Positions 26,976 through 35,019 of a stretch of DNA of 64,000 bases are shown one piece after another (the first letter of the stretch is position 1; each line of letters starts with the position of its first letter). The notes under the pieces are model-generated. The model saw nothing but the letters and a program-made list of their open reading frames with translations, had not been told where the DNA came from and searched no databases. The position numbers were made by a program, and so were the translations under genes. Source of the DNA: JAJYQH01 sp036261615 (lineage in GTDB: Bacteria > Actinomycetota > Actinomycetes > Propionibacteriales > Propionibacteriaceae); the NCBI GenBank assembly GCA_036261615.1, contig DATAKK010000099.1, positions 5,493-69,492 on the forward strand, in the 5' to 3' direction.

Positions 26976-27576
26976 GGCCTCCGTCGAGCGGGTGACCAGC
27001 GAGTCGCACGTGCGGGTCTCCCTCGACCTCGACGGCACGGGCGAGAGCAGCATCAGCACTGGCGTCGGCTTCTACGACCACATGCTCACCGCCCTCGCCC
27101 GCCACTCCGCCATCGACCTCGAGGTCGAGACGACCGGCGACCTGCACATCGACGGGCACCACAGCGTCGAGGACACCGCGATCGCCATCGGCCAGGCGCT
27201 CGGCCAGGCGCTCGGCGACAAGCGCGGCATCACCCGCTTCGGCGACGCGCTCGTGCCGCTCGACGAGGCCCTCGCCCAGTGCGTCGTCGACGTCGCGGGG
27301 CGTCCCTACGTCGTCTGCACGGGCGAGCCGGACTCCCAGGCATACGTGCGCATCGGCGGCAGCGGCGTGCCCTACGCCGGGTCGATGACCCGTCACGTCG
27401 TCGAGTCGCTCGCCGTCAACGCTGGCCTCTGCGTGCACCTGCGCCTGCTCGCCGGCCGCGACCCGCACCACATCGCCGAGGCCCAGTACAAGGCGCTCGC
27501 CCGGGCGCTGCGCACCGCGCTCGCCCCCGACCCCCGCATCCCGGGCATGGTGCCCAGCACCAAGGGCAGCCTGTGA
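26965..27576 (+). CDS. hisB: Imidazoleglycerol-phosphate dehydratase HisB
   Basis: Manganese enzyme that dehydrates IGP. The 203-residue protein is the monofunctional form, without the phosphatase domain of enteric HisB. It has the two metal-binding histidine blocks GFYDHMLTALARHS and DGHHSVEDTAIAIG, their second-half equivalents GSMTRHVVESLA and DPHHIAEAQYKA, and the usual GMVPSTKGSL end. Overlaps hisC by 11 bp and hisH by 4 bp. Confidence 0.97.
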   Translation: MTRRASVERVTSESHVRVSLDLDGTGESSISTGVGFYDHMLTALARHSAIDLEVETTGDLHIDGHHSVEDTAIAIGQALGQALGDKRGITRFGDALVPLDEALAQCVVDVAGRPYVVCTGEPDSQAYVRIGGSGVPYAGSMTRHVVESLAVNAGLCVHLRLLAGRDPHHIAEAQYKALARALRTALAPDPRIPGMVPSTKGSL

Positions 27577-28205
27577 GCCCGGACGCCGCCGGCGTCCGGG
27601 TCGGGGTGCTCGACTACGGATCGGGCAACCTGCACTCCGCCTGCCGGGCGCTCGACGTGGCCGGGGGCGAGGTCGTGCTCACCGCCGACGCGGCCGAGCT
27701 CGGACGCTGCGACGCCCTCGTCGTGCCCGGGGTCGGCGCGTTCGCCGCCTGCATGGAGGGCCTCCGCGCCGTCGGGGGCGACGAGATCGTCGCCGGCTGG
27801 GTCGAGAGCGGACGCCCGCTGCTCGGCATCTGCGTCGGGCACCAGGTGCTGTTCGAGCGCGGGGTCGAGCACGGCCGCGACTCCGAGGGCCTGGGCGTCT
27901 TCCCGGGCACCGTCGAACGGCTCACGTCCGCGCGGCTCCCGCACATGGGCTGGAACCTCGTCGAGACCGCCGGGGGGTCGACCGCGTTCCGGGGGGTCGA
28001 GGCCGAGCGCTTCTACTTCGTGCACAGCTACGGCGTGCACACCCCGGTGCCCGGGGCCACCGTCACCTGGTGCGAGCACGGGGGCGACCGGTTCATCGCC
28101 GCCGTGGAACGCGGAGCCGTCACCTCCACCCAGTTCCACCCCGAGAAGTCGGGCGCCGCCGGCGGTCGCCTGCTGCGCAACTGGATCGGGTCGGTGCGGG
28201 CCTGA
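27573..28205 (+). CDS. hisH: Imidazole glycerol phosphate synthase glutaminase subunit HisH
   Basis: Class I glutamine amidotransferase that feeds ammonia to HisF. The 210-residue protein has the nucleophile C87 in GICVGHQ (GICLGMQ is more usual), the FYFVHSY block and the catalytic pair in TQFHPEKSG. It starts with GTG overlapping the hisB stop. Its partner HisF is not in the window, although hisF is normally nearby in actinobacteria. Confidence 0.95.
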   Translation: MSPDAAGVRVGVLDYGSGNLHSACRALDVAGGEVVLTADAAELGRCDALVVPGVGAFAACMEGLRAVGGDEIVAGWVESGRPLLGICVGHQVLFERGVEHGRDSEGLGVFPGTVERLTSARLPHMGWNLVETAGGSTAFRGVEAERFYFVHSYGVHTPVPGATVTWCEHGGDRFIAAVERGAVTSTQFHPEKSGAAGGRLLRNWIGSVRA

Positions 28206-28246
28206 CCCCGCCCGTCCACCGGGGGCGCCGGGGCGTCCCGGTTCGG

Positions 28247-28252
28247 TAAGGT
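28247..28252 (+). promoter_or_regulatory. -10 box TAAGGT of hisA (leaderless)
   Basis: TAAGGT is followed by 6 nt and the GTG at 28259. It gives hisA and the downstream lipid-like module a promoter separate from hisDCBH. Confidence 0.55.
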
Positions 28253-28258
28253 TCCCCC

Positions 28259-29053
28259 GTGGAAACCTCGCGCGAACCGATCCCCCGTTCCCACGCCGGC
28301 GACCGGCACGCGCCACTGGTCCTGTTGCCGGCGGTCGACATCCAGCACGGCCAGGCCGTCCAACTCGTGCAGGGCGTCGCCGGGTCGGAGAAGGTGTTCG
28401 GAGACCCGCTCGCGGCGGCCCGCCGCTGGCAGGAGCAGGGCGCCGAGTGGATCCACCTCGTCGACCTCGACGCCGCGTTCGGTCGGGGGTCCAACGCCGA
28501 CATCACCGCCCGCATCGTCTCGGAGATGGGCATCACGGTCGAACTGTCCGGCGGCATCCGCGACGACGCGAGCCTGCGCCGGGCCCTGGACGCCGGCGCG
28601 CGGCGGGTCAACATCGGCACCGCGGCCCTCGAGAACCCCGAGTGGTGTGAACGGGTGATCGGCGAGTTCGGCGACCGCGTGGCCATCGGCCTCGACGTCC
28701 GCGGCACCCGCCTGGCGGCCCGCGGCTGGACCCAGGAGGGCGGCGACCTGCACGAGACGATCGAGCGGCTCAACGCCGCCGGCTGCCGGCGCTACGTCGT
28801 CACCGACGTCGCCAGCGACGGCATGCTCACCGGGCCCAACACCGACCTGCTCGCCGACGTGTGCGCGCGCACGGACGCCGCCGTCGTCGCCTCCGGCGGC
28901 ATCTCCACCCTCGACGACCTGGCCGCCCTCTACGACATGGTCCCGCTCGGCGTCGAGGGGGCGATCATCGGCACCGCCCTCTACGTCGGGCGTTTCACCC
29001 TGCCGGACGCCCTCGAGGTCGCCGGTGGCGGCCGGGCGGGAGCCGCCCGATGA
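28259..29053 (+). CDS. hisA: HisA isomerase of the PriA type (possible HisA/TrpF bifunctional enzyme)
   Basis: Isomerises ProFAR to PRFAR; in many actinobacteria the PriA form also performs the TrpF reaction. The 264-residue protein has the catalytic aspartates in LLPAVD (D27) and VVTDVASDG, plus DLDAAFGRGSN and the PriA signature RGW-QEGGD with R155 and W157, equivalent as I align them to R143 and W145 of the M. tuberculosis enzyme. The arginine equivalent to R19 there is glutamine here (AVQLVQG). No trpF occurs in the window, so bifunctionality is plausible. An N-terminal extension of about 16 residues precedes the core; GTG 28259 is chosen for its -10 box. The next gene overlaps by 4 bp. 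Confidence 0.93.
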   Translation: METSREPIPRSHAGDRHAPLVLLPAVDIQHGQAVQLVQGVAGSEKVFGDPLAAARRWQEQGAEWIHLVDLDAAFGRGSNADITARIVSEMGITVELSGGIRDDASLRRALDAGARRVNIGTAALENPEWCERVIGEFGDRVAIGLDVRGTRLAARGWTQEGGDLHETIERLNAAGCRRYVVTDVASDGMLTGPNTDLLADVCARTDAAVVASGGISTLDDLAALYDMVPLGVEGAIIGTALYVGRFTLPDALEVAGGGRAGAAR

Positions 29054-31431
29054 CCACCGTCGATTCGAGCCGGGCCAGCGCGCTCGGCGTCGCCAACCCC
29101 CGCGCGAGCTTCGGGGAGGCGGCGTCCACGCACACCCCGCCCCTGCTCACCGGCCGACTGGAGGACCTGCTCGCCGACAAGCTCGTCGTGATGACCGGCG
29201 TCACCGGCTTCATCGGCGAGCAGATCCTGTGGAAGGTGCTCACCGCCCTGCCCCGCACCCGCGCGGGGGTCCTCGTGCGCCCGAAGGGGTCGGTCTCCGC
29301 CCGCGAGCGGGTGATCTCGCTCGTCGGGAAGCCGATCTTCAAGCAGCTCCGGCAGCAGGCGGGGTCCGCGGAGGCCCTCGTCGACCAGCGGATCCTCGTC
29401 ATCGAGGGCGACCTGCCCCACGTGCCCGACCTTCCCCGCGACATCGACGTGCTCATCCACAGCGCGGGCGACGTGTCGTTCGACCCGCCGATCGACGAGG
29501 CGTTCAAGACCAACGTCATCGGCACCCAGGCGCTGCTGGGCAAGCTGCTCGACGCCTGCTCCGACGACACCGGCGCGCTCGTCCGGGTGCCGCACTACGT
29601 GCACATCTCCACCGCCTACACCGCCGGACGCCGCCGCGGCGCGATCCCCGAGGCCGCGCACGTGCACAACGTCGACTACCGCGCGGAGACCGCGGCCGCG
29701 CTGGAGATGAAGCAGTACATCGAGGCCCAGAGCCGCACCAGCGAGCAGCTCACCGCGCTGCGCAAACAGGCCGAGCGGCTGCACCGCCAGGCCGGCTTCC
29801 TCACCACCGCCCAGGACACCGAGCGCCGGCGCCAGGAGTGGGTGAAGCAGAAGCTCATCGAGGCCGGCACCGAGCGCGCCCGCAGCCTCGGCTGGACCGA
29901 CGTGTACACCTTCGCCAAGGCGATGGGCGAGCGGGTGGTCACCGACCTGGGCCGCGACATCAAGGTGTCGATCGTCCGCCCGGCCATCGTCGAGTCCAGC
30001 CTCACCGACCCCTACCCGGGCTGGATCGAAGGCTTCAAGATGGCCGACCCGCTGATCCTCGCCTACGGGAAGGGCCAGCTGCAGGAGTTCCCGGCGAGCC
30101 CGGACGCCGTCATCGACATCGTCCCGTGCGACCACGTCGTCAACGCGATCCTCGCGGTCGCCGCGACCGAACCGGCCGTCGGCGAGCCCGAGTTCTACCA
30201 CTCGTCGTCGGGCGCCCGGAACCCGCTCACCTTCCGCGGCATCTACGAGAACGTCCGCGAGTACTTCGGCAACCACCCCTACCAGGAGGGCGCGGACGCC
30301 GCCCCGCTCGCCGTGTGGAAGTTCCCGGGCGCCGAGCCGGTCGAGCGCATCCTCCAGGTCGCCGAGGCGGCCCAGAAGGTGGGGGAGCGGCTCATCTCCT
30401 ACGCACCCCGCTCCGACCGGGCCCGCAAGACCGCGCTGTTCCTCGACAAGCAGGGCCGGCAGCTGAGCTTCCTTCGGCGCTACCTGTCGCTGTACGGCGA
30501 GTACCTCCAGTCCGAGCTGCACTTCGTCGACGACTGCACGCTCGCCCTGCACCGGTCCCTCGACCCGGCGGACGTCGAGACCTTCGCCTTCGACACGGCC
30601 GCCGTCGACTGGCGCCACTACATGCAGGACATCCACATCCCGGCGATCACCAACCCGGTGCGCCGGCTGGAGGCGCTCCGCAAGCGCCGCGGGGGCCGCT
30701 CGTCCACCTACCGCCAGCTGCAGCCCGCCGCACCCGGCACCGTCCTCGCCGCGTTCGACCTCGACGGCACGGTGATGGCCACCAACGTCATCGAGACCTA
30801 CCTGTGGGCCCGCCTGCCCGAGCTGTCCCCGGCCGGACGAGTGCGGGAGGTCGCCGGCATCATCGCCCGCCTGCCCGGCTACCTGGGCGCCGACCGGCGC
30901 GACCGGTCGTCGTTCCTCCGCTCGATCTACCGGCGCTACGAGGGTGCCGACATCGCCGCCCTCGAGCACGTCGTCGACACCCAGATGGCCCCGTTCGTCC
31001 TCGACCGGATGTCGCCGGAGGCGATCCGCCGCATCCGCGAGCACCGGGCGGCCGGACACACGACGATCCTCATCACCGGCGTGATCCGGCAGCTCACCCG
31101 CCCCCTCGAGGGCCTGTTCGACGTCATCGTCGCGGCCGAACTGGCCACCGACGCCCAGGGACGCGCGACCGGGTTCCTCACCGGCCCCCCGATGGTCGGG
31201 GAGTCCCGCGCCGCGTGGCTGCGGCACTACGCCACCCTGCACGGCGTCGACCTCGCCACGAGCTACGCCTACGCCGACAGCCACGTCGACCTGCCGATGC
31301 TCGACGTCGTCGGCAACCCGGTGGCGGTGAGCCCCGACATCGGGCTCATGCGCGCCGCCCGCCAGCGCGGCTGGTCGGTGGTCGACTGGCCGGCGTCCTC
31401 GCCCATTCCCCGCTGGAAGATGCCCTCCTGA
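29050..31431 (+). CDS. Fatty acyl-CoA reductase-like protein fused to a HAD-IB hydrolase domain
   Basis: A 793-residue two-domain protein. Residues about 40-450 are an NAD(P)-binding reductase of the Male-sterility/FAR class: the nucleotide loop G50-x-x-G53-x-x-G56 in TGVTGFIG, a long helical insert, and the YxxxK pair Y286/K290 (YTFAK). Such enzymes reduce fatty acyl-CoA or thioesters to aldehyde or alcohol. Residues about 560-793 are a HAD-IB phosphatase-like domain with D570/D572 (DLDGT), ITG near 676 and YADSHVDLPML at 741-751, so its motifs look intact. Substrate unknown. The ATG overlaps hisA, and a LarA-like gene follows after 10 nt. The fusion suggests successive steps on one lipid or alcohol-phosphate intermediate (inference). 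Confidence 0.85.
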   Translation: MTTVDSSRASALGVANPRASFGEAASTHTPPLLTGRLEDLLADKLVVMTGVTGFIGEQILWKVLTALPRTRAGVLVRPKGSVSARERVISLVGKPIFKQLRQQAGSAEALVDQRILVIEGDLPHVPDLPRDIDVLIHSAGDVSFDPPIDEAFKTNVIGTQALLGKLLDACSDDTGALVRVPHYVHISTAYTAGRRRGAIPEAAHVHNVDYRAETAAALEMKQYIEAQSRTSEQLTALRKQAERLHRQAGFLTTAQDTERRRQEWVKQKLIEAGTERARSLGWTDVYTFAKAMGERVVTDLGRDIKVSIVRPAIVESSLTDPYPGWIEGFKMADPLILAYGKGQLQEFPASPDAVIDIVPCDHVVNAILAVAATEPAVGEPEFYHSSSGARNPLTFRGIYENVREYFGNHPYQEGADAAPLAVWKFPGAEPVERILQVAEAAQKVGERLISYAPRSDRARKTALFLDKQGRQLSFLRRYLSLYGEYLQSELHFVDDCTLALHRSLDPADVETFAFDTAAVDWRHYMQDIHIPAITNPVRRLEALRKRRGGRSSTYRQLQPAAPGTVLAAFDLDGTVMATNVIETYLWARLPELSPAGRVREVAGIIARLPGYLGADRRDRSSFLRSIYRRYEGADIAALEHVVDTQMAPFVLDRMSPEAIRRIREHRAAGHTTILITGVIRQLTRPLEGLFDVIVAAELATDAQGRATGFLTGPPMVGESRAAWLRHYATLHGVDLATSYAYADSHVDLPMLDVVGNPVAVSPDIGLMRAARQRGWSVVDWPASSPIPRWKMPS

Positions 31432-31441
31432 AAGGAACCCC

Positions 31442-32965
31442 ATGACCCGTCCGGGATTCACCCTCGAGGTCGACGAGCGCACCGGCCCGCTGCTGGTGGT
31501 GCAGGGCACGGGGGTGTCCATGCGGCGCTTCGGTCTCGGCACCCAGGTGGCCTATCCGGCCGACCCCACCCCCGCCGGCGACCCGCGCGCCGACGTCTCC
31601 GCCGCCCTCGACCGGCCGGTCGACGGGGAGCCGCTCGCGGCCCGGCTCACCCCCGCCACCCGGCTCACCGTCGTGGTCGGCGGTGGCGACCTCGTGCGCC
31701 CGGCCATGGTCGACGACCTGCGCCGGGTGATGGTCGAGGAGGTGCTGAGCCGGGCGGCGTCCGCCCGCGTCGACGACGTCGAGATCCTCGTCGCCACCGG
31801 CCTCGGGCGCCGGCTCGGCCAGGAGGAGCTCGTCGGTCTGCTCGGCGAGCGGGTGGTGCGCTCGTTCGCCCCCCGCGGCGCCCTGCGCTGCCACGACGTC
31901 ACCACGGACGCCGCCCCGCTCGGAACGGTGGGGGGCCACGAGATCCGGCTCAACCCGCGGATCGCCGCGAGCGACCTCGTCGTCAACGTGGCGCTGCGCA
32001 CGGACGCCCGCGGGCTCGGCGACGACCAGCTCGCACTCGGGCTCGGGGACGCCGCCACCATCGACCACCTCGCCGGCCTGGACGCCGACCCCGGCGCACG
32101 CGCCGAGGCGGCCCAGCTGGTGGCAGCGGCCGTCCCGGTGCTCACCCTCGAGGCGGCGGTGGGGAACCCCGCCCTGCAGGGGCCCCTGTCGTTCGTCTCG
32201 CAGCGCGAGTGGAACTGGGGAGTGCGCGACCGCGCGGCCGTCGCGGCCGTCCGCCGGGCGCTGTCGGCCTGGCCGAAGCAGGCGACCCAGCGCATCTTCG
32301 GCGACGTGACCGCCCGCTACGGCCTGCTCGCGGTCGCGTCGGGCAGCGCGGGGGCGGTCGACGATCTCACCCGCTCCGCGTGGCTCGGCGACCACCTCGT
32401 CCGCGTCCCCGCGGCCGCCGGCGTCCTCGTCACCTCGGTCTGGGGGCAGGGTAACGACAACACCTCCCCGGCGGGCGACCCGCTGGGGGCGGCGCACGAC
32501 GCCCTGGTCGGCCAGGGCGAGTCGTACGTGGGCCGGCGTCCGGTCACCGACCCGGCGGTGTTCGTCGGCATGCACCCGTTGCGCGAGCAGTTCTCCACCC
32601 GGCACGACAGCGCCGCGGCCGACTTCTTCTCCGACGTGCTGTCGGCCACCACCGACCCGCGCCGCATCCGCGACGAGTATCAGGACCGGTTCGCCGACGA
32701 CGCGTGGTACGCCGACCTCTACCAGAACCGGGGCGCGCACCATCCCCTGCGCGTGTTCCACCGGTGGTACGCCACCGCCGGGGCGGCCGAGGCCTACAGC
32801 GCGGTGATCTGGGTGGGTGCCCGACGGGCGAGCGCCGCCCGGATGGGGTTCCGCGCGGCGTCCACCCTCGACGACGCGCTCGAGATCGCCGCCGACAAGG
32901 TCGGCGCCGACCCGATCGTCACCGTCGTCCACTCCGGAGCCCAGATCGCCCTGGAGCTCGCATGA
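31442..32965 (+). CDS. LarA-like (DUF2088) protein lacking the nickel-pincer ligands
   Basis: A 507-residue protein that follows lactate racemase LarA over much of its length, including the N-terminal DUF2088 region and the C-terminal TLDDALEIAADKVG-PIVTVVHSG region. At the nickel-pincer site it diverges: ILVATG(F)HRP of LarA is ILVATGLGRR here (G122 where the histidine should be), and the LarA segment ESHFFAGFSGGRK, with a histidine and the cofactor lysine, is replaced by NVALRTDARGLG (182-193). I recall LarA residues H108, H174 and K184 as the ligands; all seem absent. It is therefore unlikely to be a racemase. It sits between the FAR-HAD and acyltransferase-like genes; AAAGGA precedes the ATG. 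Confidence 0.78.
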   Translation: MTRPGFTLEVDERTGPLLVVQGTGVSMRRFGLGTQVAYPADPTPAGDPRADVSAALDRPVDGEPLAARLTPATRLTVVVGGGDLVRPAMVDDLRRVMVEEVLSRAASARVDDVEILVATGLGRRLGQEELVGLLGERVVRSFAPRGALRCHDVTTDAAPLGTVGGHEIRLNPRIAASDLVVNVALRTDARGLGDDQLALGLGDAATIDHLAGLDADPGARAEAAQLVAAAVPVLTLEAAVGNPALQGPLSFVSQREWNWGVRDRAAVAAVRRALSAWPKQATQRIFGDVTARYGLLAVASGSAGAVDDLTRSAWLGDHLVRVPAAAGVLVTSVWGQGNDNTSPAGDPLGAAHDALVGQGESYVGRRPVTDPAVFVGMHPLREQFSTRHDSAAADFFSDVLSATTDPRRIRDEYQDRFADDAWYADLYQNRGAHHPLRVFHRWYATAGAAEAYSAVIWVGARRASAARMGFRAASTLDDALEIAADKVGADPIVTVVHSGAQIALELA

Positions 32966-33582
32966 TCCGCGAGGCGCTGCACCGGCTGCGTCCGCTGGTC
33001 GAGGTCCGCACCGCGGGGTTGGAACGTCTCGCGGCCCTCGCGGGTCCGGTCGTCTTCGCCGCCAACCACGCCCACCCGTTCGACGCCCGGATCGTCGGCG
33101 ACGCCTGCCCGCCGAGGCTGCGCCCCTCGACGCTGCCGCCGGCGCTCGCCCTGCGGGCGGGCCGCAGCGTGCTGGTGTTCCCCGAGCACGGCGTCTCGCC
33201 CGACTCGACCGTCGGCCGCTTCCACCCGGACGCCGCCGCGCTCGCCCTGTCGCGGGCGGTGCCGCTCGTCCCGGTCGCCCTGCGGGGCAGTTTCGCGCTC
33301 CCGCACGCCGGCGGAACCGCCGCCGTCCGCGCCGAGCGGCGCACCGTCCTCGTGCGCTTCGGCGACCCGGTCCCCGCCGACGGGGGCGCCGGCCGGGTCA
33401 CGGCCCGGCTGCGGGACGCGGTCGTCGCCCTCCTCGAGGAGGACGCCACGACCTGGTGGGACACCGCCACGTCGGAGGCCCCGGCTGCCGCTCCCGAACG
33501 GGACTCGTGGCTGGTCACGTGGCAGGGTCTGGAGCCCGTGCGGCGTCCCGGCGGCTCGGAGCGGCCGCGCATCTGGTCGTGA
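32962..33582 (+). CDS. Short acyltransferase-like (PlsC/LPLAT fold) protein
   Basis: A 206-residue protein with two recognisable LPLAT blocks: HX4D at H36-D41 (NHAHPFD) and a FPEG-like block FPEHGVS at 73-79, followed by GRFHPDAAALA and VPLVPVALRGSF. Only 31 residues separate D41 from F73, where PlsC-type enzymes usually have roughly twice that, so the region carrying the second acceptor-binding motif is missing; the glycine of FPEG is histidine. It could be a reduced acyltransferase or one with an altered acceptor. It overlaps the LarA-like gene by 4 bp and closes the module begun at 29050. Confidence 0.72.
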   Translation: MIREALHRLRPLVEVRTAGLERLAALAGPVVFAANHAHPFDARIVGDACPPRLRPSTLPPALALRAGRSVLVFPEHGVSPDSTVGRFHPDAAALALSRAVPLVPVALRGSFALPHAGGTAAVRAERRTVLVRFGDPVPADGGAGRVTARLRDAVVALLEEDATTWWDTATSEAPAAAPERDSWLVTWQGLEPVRRPGGSERPRIWS

Positions 33583-33648
33583 CCGGCGTGCCCACCCGGG
33601 CAGGTGGCATCCGTCACTCCCGCTGGACCAGCCGCCGCGGGCCGGGCA

Positions 33649-33654
33649 TAGAGT
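33649..33654 (+). promoter_or_regulatory. -10 box TAGAGT upstream of the GNAT gene
   Basis: TAGAGT in the 203-nt gap before the GNAT gene predicts a leader of about 125 nt. No start codon lies 6-9 nt downstream. GCGAGGGAGAGG just upstream of ATG 33786 is a good ribosome binding site. Confidence 0.4.
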
Positions 33655-33785
33655 GGACGACGGCCGGGTGAGGGGCCCGGCGACCGGGTGGTGGCGTCAC
33701 ATCGTCGTGACACCCCGCGACGACACCCCGGCCAGCGGCGGTCCGCGACCCGGCGGACGCCGGACAGGCGAGGGAGAGGCACGGC

Positions 33786-34853
33786 ATGGACTGCCTGGTC
33801 GAGGGCGTCTTGAACTGGGCGCCCCTGGCTCGCACCGACCTGGCCGGTCTGCTCGAGCTGCGCGAGGCCATCGACTACCTCGACGACGTGCCGCAGGAGG
33901 TCGACCTCGAACACCTCGTGCACCGCTACGACAACGCCGTCGGCGACCCCGCAGCCGATGCGGTCGTCGGGCGCGACCTCGGCGGCACCGTCGTCGCCTA
34001 CGGGTGGAACGTGGTGCACCGGCCCCCCGCCGGGCCGCCGCAGGTGTGGATCGACGGGGGAGTGCACCCCGGGTGGCGGCACCAGGGGATCGGCTCGCAC
34101 ATCGTCGCCTGGCAGCTCGCCCGGTGCGAGGAGTGGCTCCGGGAGGTGCACGCCGCCCAGCCCGGGGCCGACACGCTGTGGGTCGGCGCGTCCATCGACG
34201 AGCGGGTGCGGGCGCGCAGCCAGGTGCTCGCCGAGGCCGGGTTCGCCCCCGAGCACTGGTACCACGACCTGCGCGCGAGCCTCGGCGTCGACGAGCTGCA
34301 GAGCCTGCCTGTGGCCCTCGAGACCCGGCACGGGCGGGTGGCGATCGAGCGGTTCGGGCCGGAGTTCTCCGACGAGGCGCGGCTGCTGCACAACGAGGTG
34401 CTCACCGGGCCCCGGGCGCACAGCGACGGCCACTCCGACGCGCCCGCGACCAGCGAGGAATGGGAGCTGTTCCTGCACCGTCCGGCGTCACGGCCGCAGT
34501 GGTCGTGGGTGGCGGTGGCCGAGGGCCACGTCGTCGGCTACGTCCTCAACTCGCTGTATGTCGCCGACGCCCATTCCCCCCGGGAGGGATGGACCGACCG
34601 GCTCGGCGTGGCGTACTCCTGGCGGGGCCAGGGGGTGGGCGCCGCGTTGCTGCGGGCGTCCCAGCACGCGTTCGCCTCCGCGGGGCTGGAGGCGGCCGGG
34701 GTGGCCATCGACACGGACGACCCCGACCGCGACCTCGGGGCGTTCCACGCCAGCGGCTACCGGAGCATCGAGACCGTCGCCCTGTACTCGCGGGCCCTGC
34801 ACCTCGACGGCGACCGGACGGCGCGTTGGGAGGCCCCCGGGCGGCTGGGATAG
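33786..34853 (+). CDS. Tandem GNAT N-acetyltransferase
   Basis: A 355-residue protein with two GNAT folds. The first has its acetyl-CoA loop in VHPGWRHQGIGSHI (about residues 94-107), the second in YSWRGQGVGAALL (about 277-289) followed by IDTDDPDRDLGAFHASGYR. The two-domain form recalls mycothiol synthase MshD, but length and motif context do not let me assign that, and most tandem GNAT proteins of actinobacteria are uncharacterised. Monocistronic as far as I can see: 203 nt separate it from the previous gene and 166 nt from yebC. Confidence 0.82.
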   Translation: MDCLVEGVLNWAPLARTDLAGLLELREAIDYLDDVPQEVDLEHLVHRYDNAVGDPAADAVVGRDLGGTVVAYGWNVVHRPPAGPPQVWIDGGVHPGWRHQGIGSHIVAWQLARCEEWLREVHAAQPGADTLWVGASIDERVRARSQVLAEAGFAPEHWYHDLRASLGVDELQSLPVALETRHGRVAIERFGPEFSDEARLLHNEVLTGPRAHSDGHSDAPATSEEWELFLHRPASRPQWSWVAVAEGHVVGYVLNSLYVADAHSPREGWTDRLGVAYSWRGQGVGAALLRASQHAFASAGLEAAGVAIDTDDPDRDLGAFHASGYRSIETVALYSRALHLDGDRTARWEAPGRLG

Positions 34854-34856
34854 CAT
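34851..34856 (+). promoter_or_regulatory. Possible -10 box TAGCAT for yebC
   Basis: TAGCAT overlaps the GNAT stop codon and would give yebC a leader of about 157 nt. The evidence is the hexamer alone. Confidence 0.3.
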
Positions 34857-35019
34857 GGCGCACCGACACACCTGCCGCCCCGACGGGTCGATGCGCCGAT
34901 CATCGCGCGTTGCCACCTCGGTCGCCGGCGCCCCGCTGAGCCCGATCCACCCGGCGTCCGGCGATCGGCGTCGTGCCGGCAGGCCCGTTCGTGAACCCGG
35001 GTTGAGAAAGAGGTGAACC

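Noticed and set aside
34891..35016. 41-codon frame in the yebC leader (ATG 34891 to TGA 35016), ending just before yebC.
   Set aside because: Its codon use and arginine-rich translation look like chance in GC-rich DNA, no ribosome binding site is evident, and the -10 assignment is weak.
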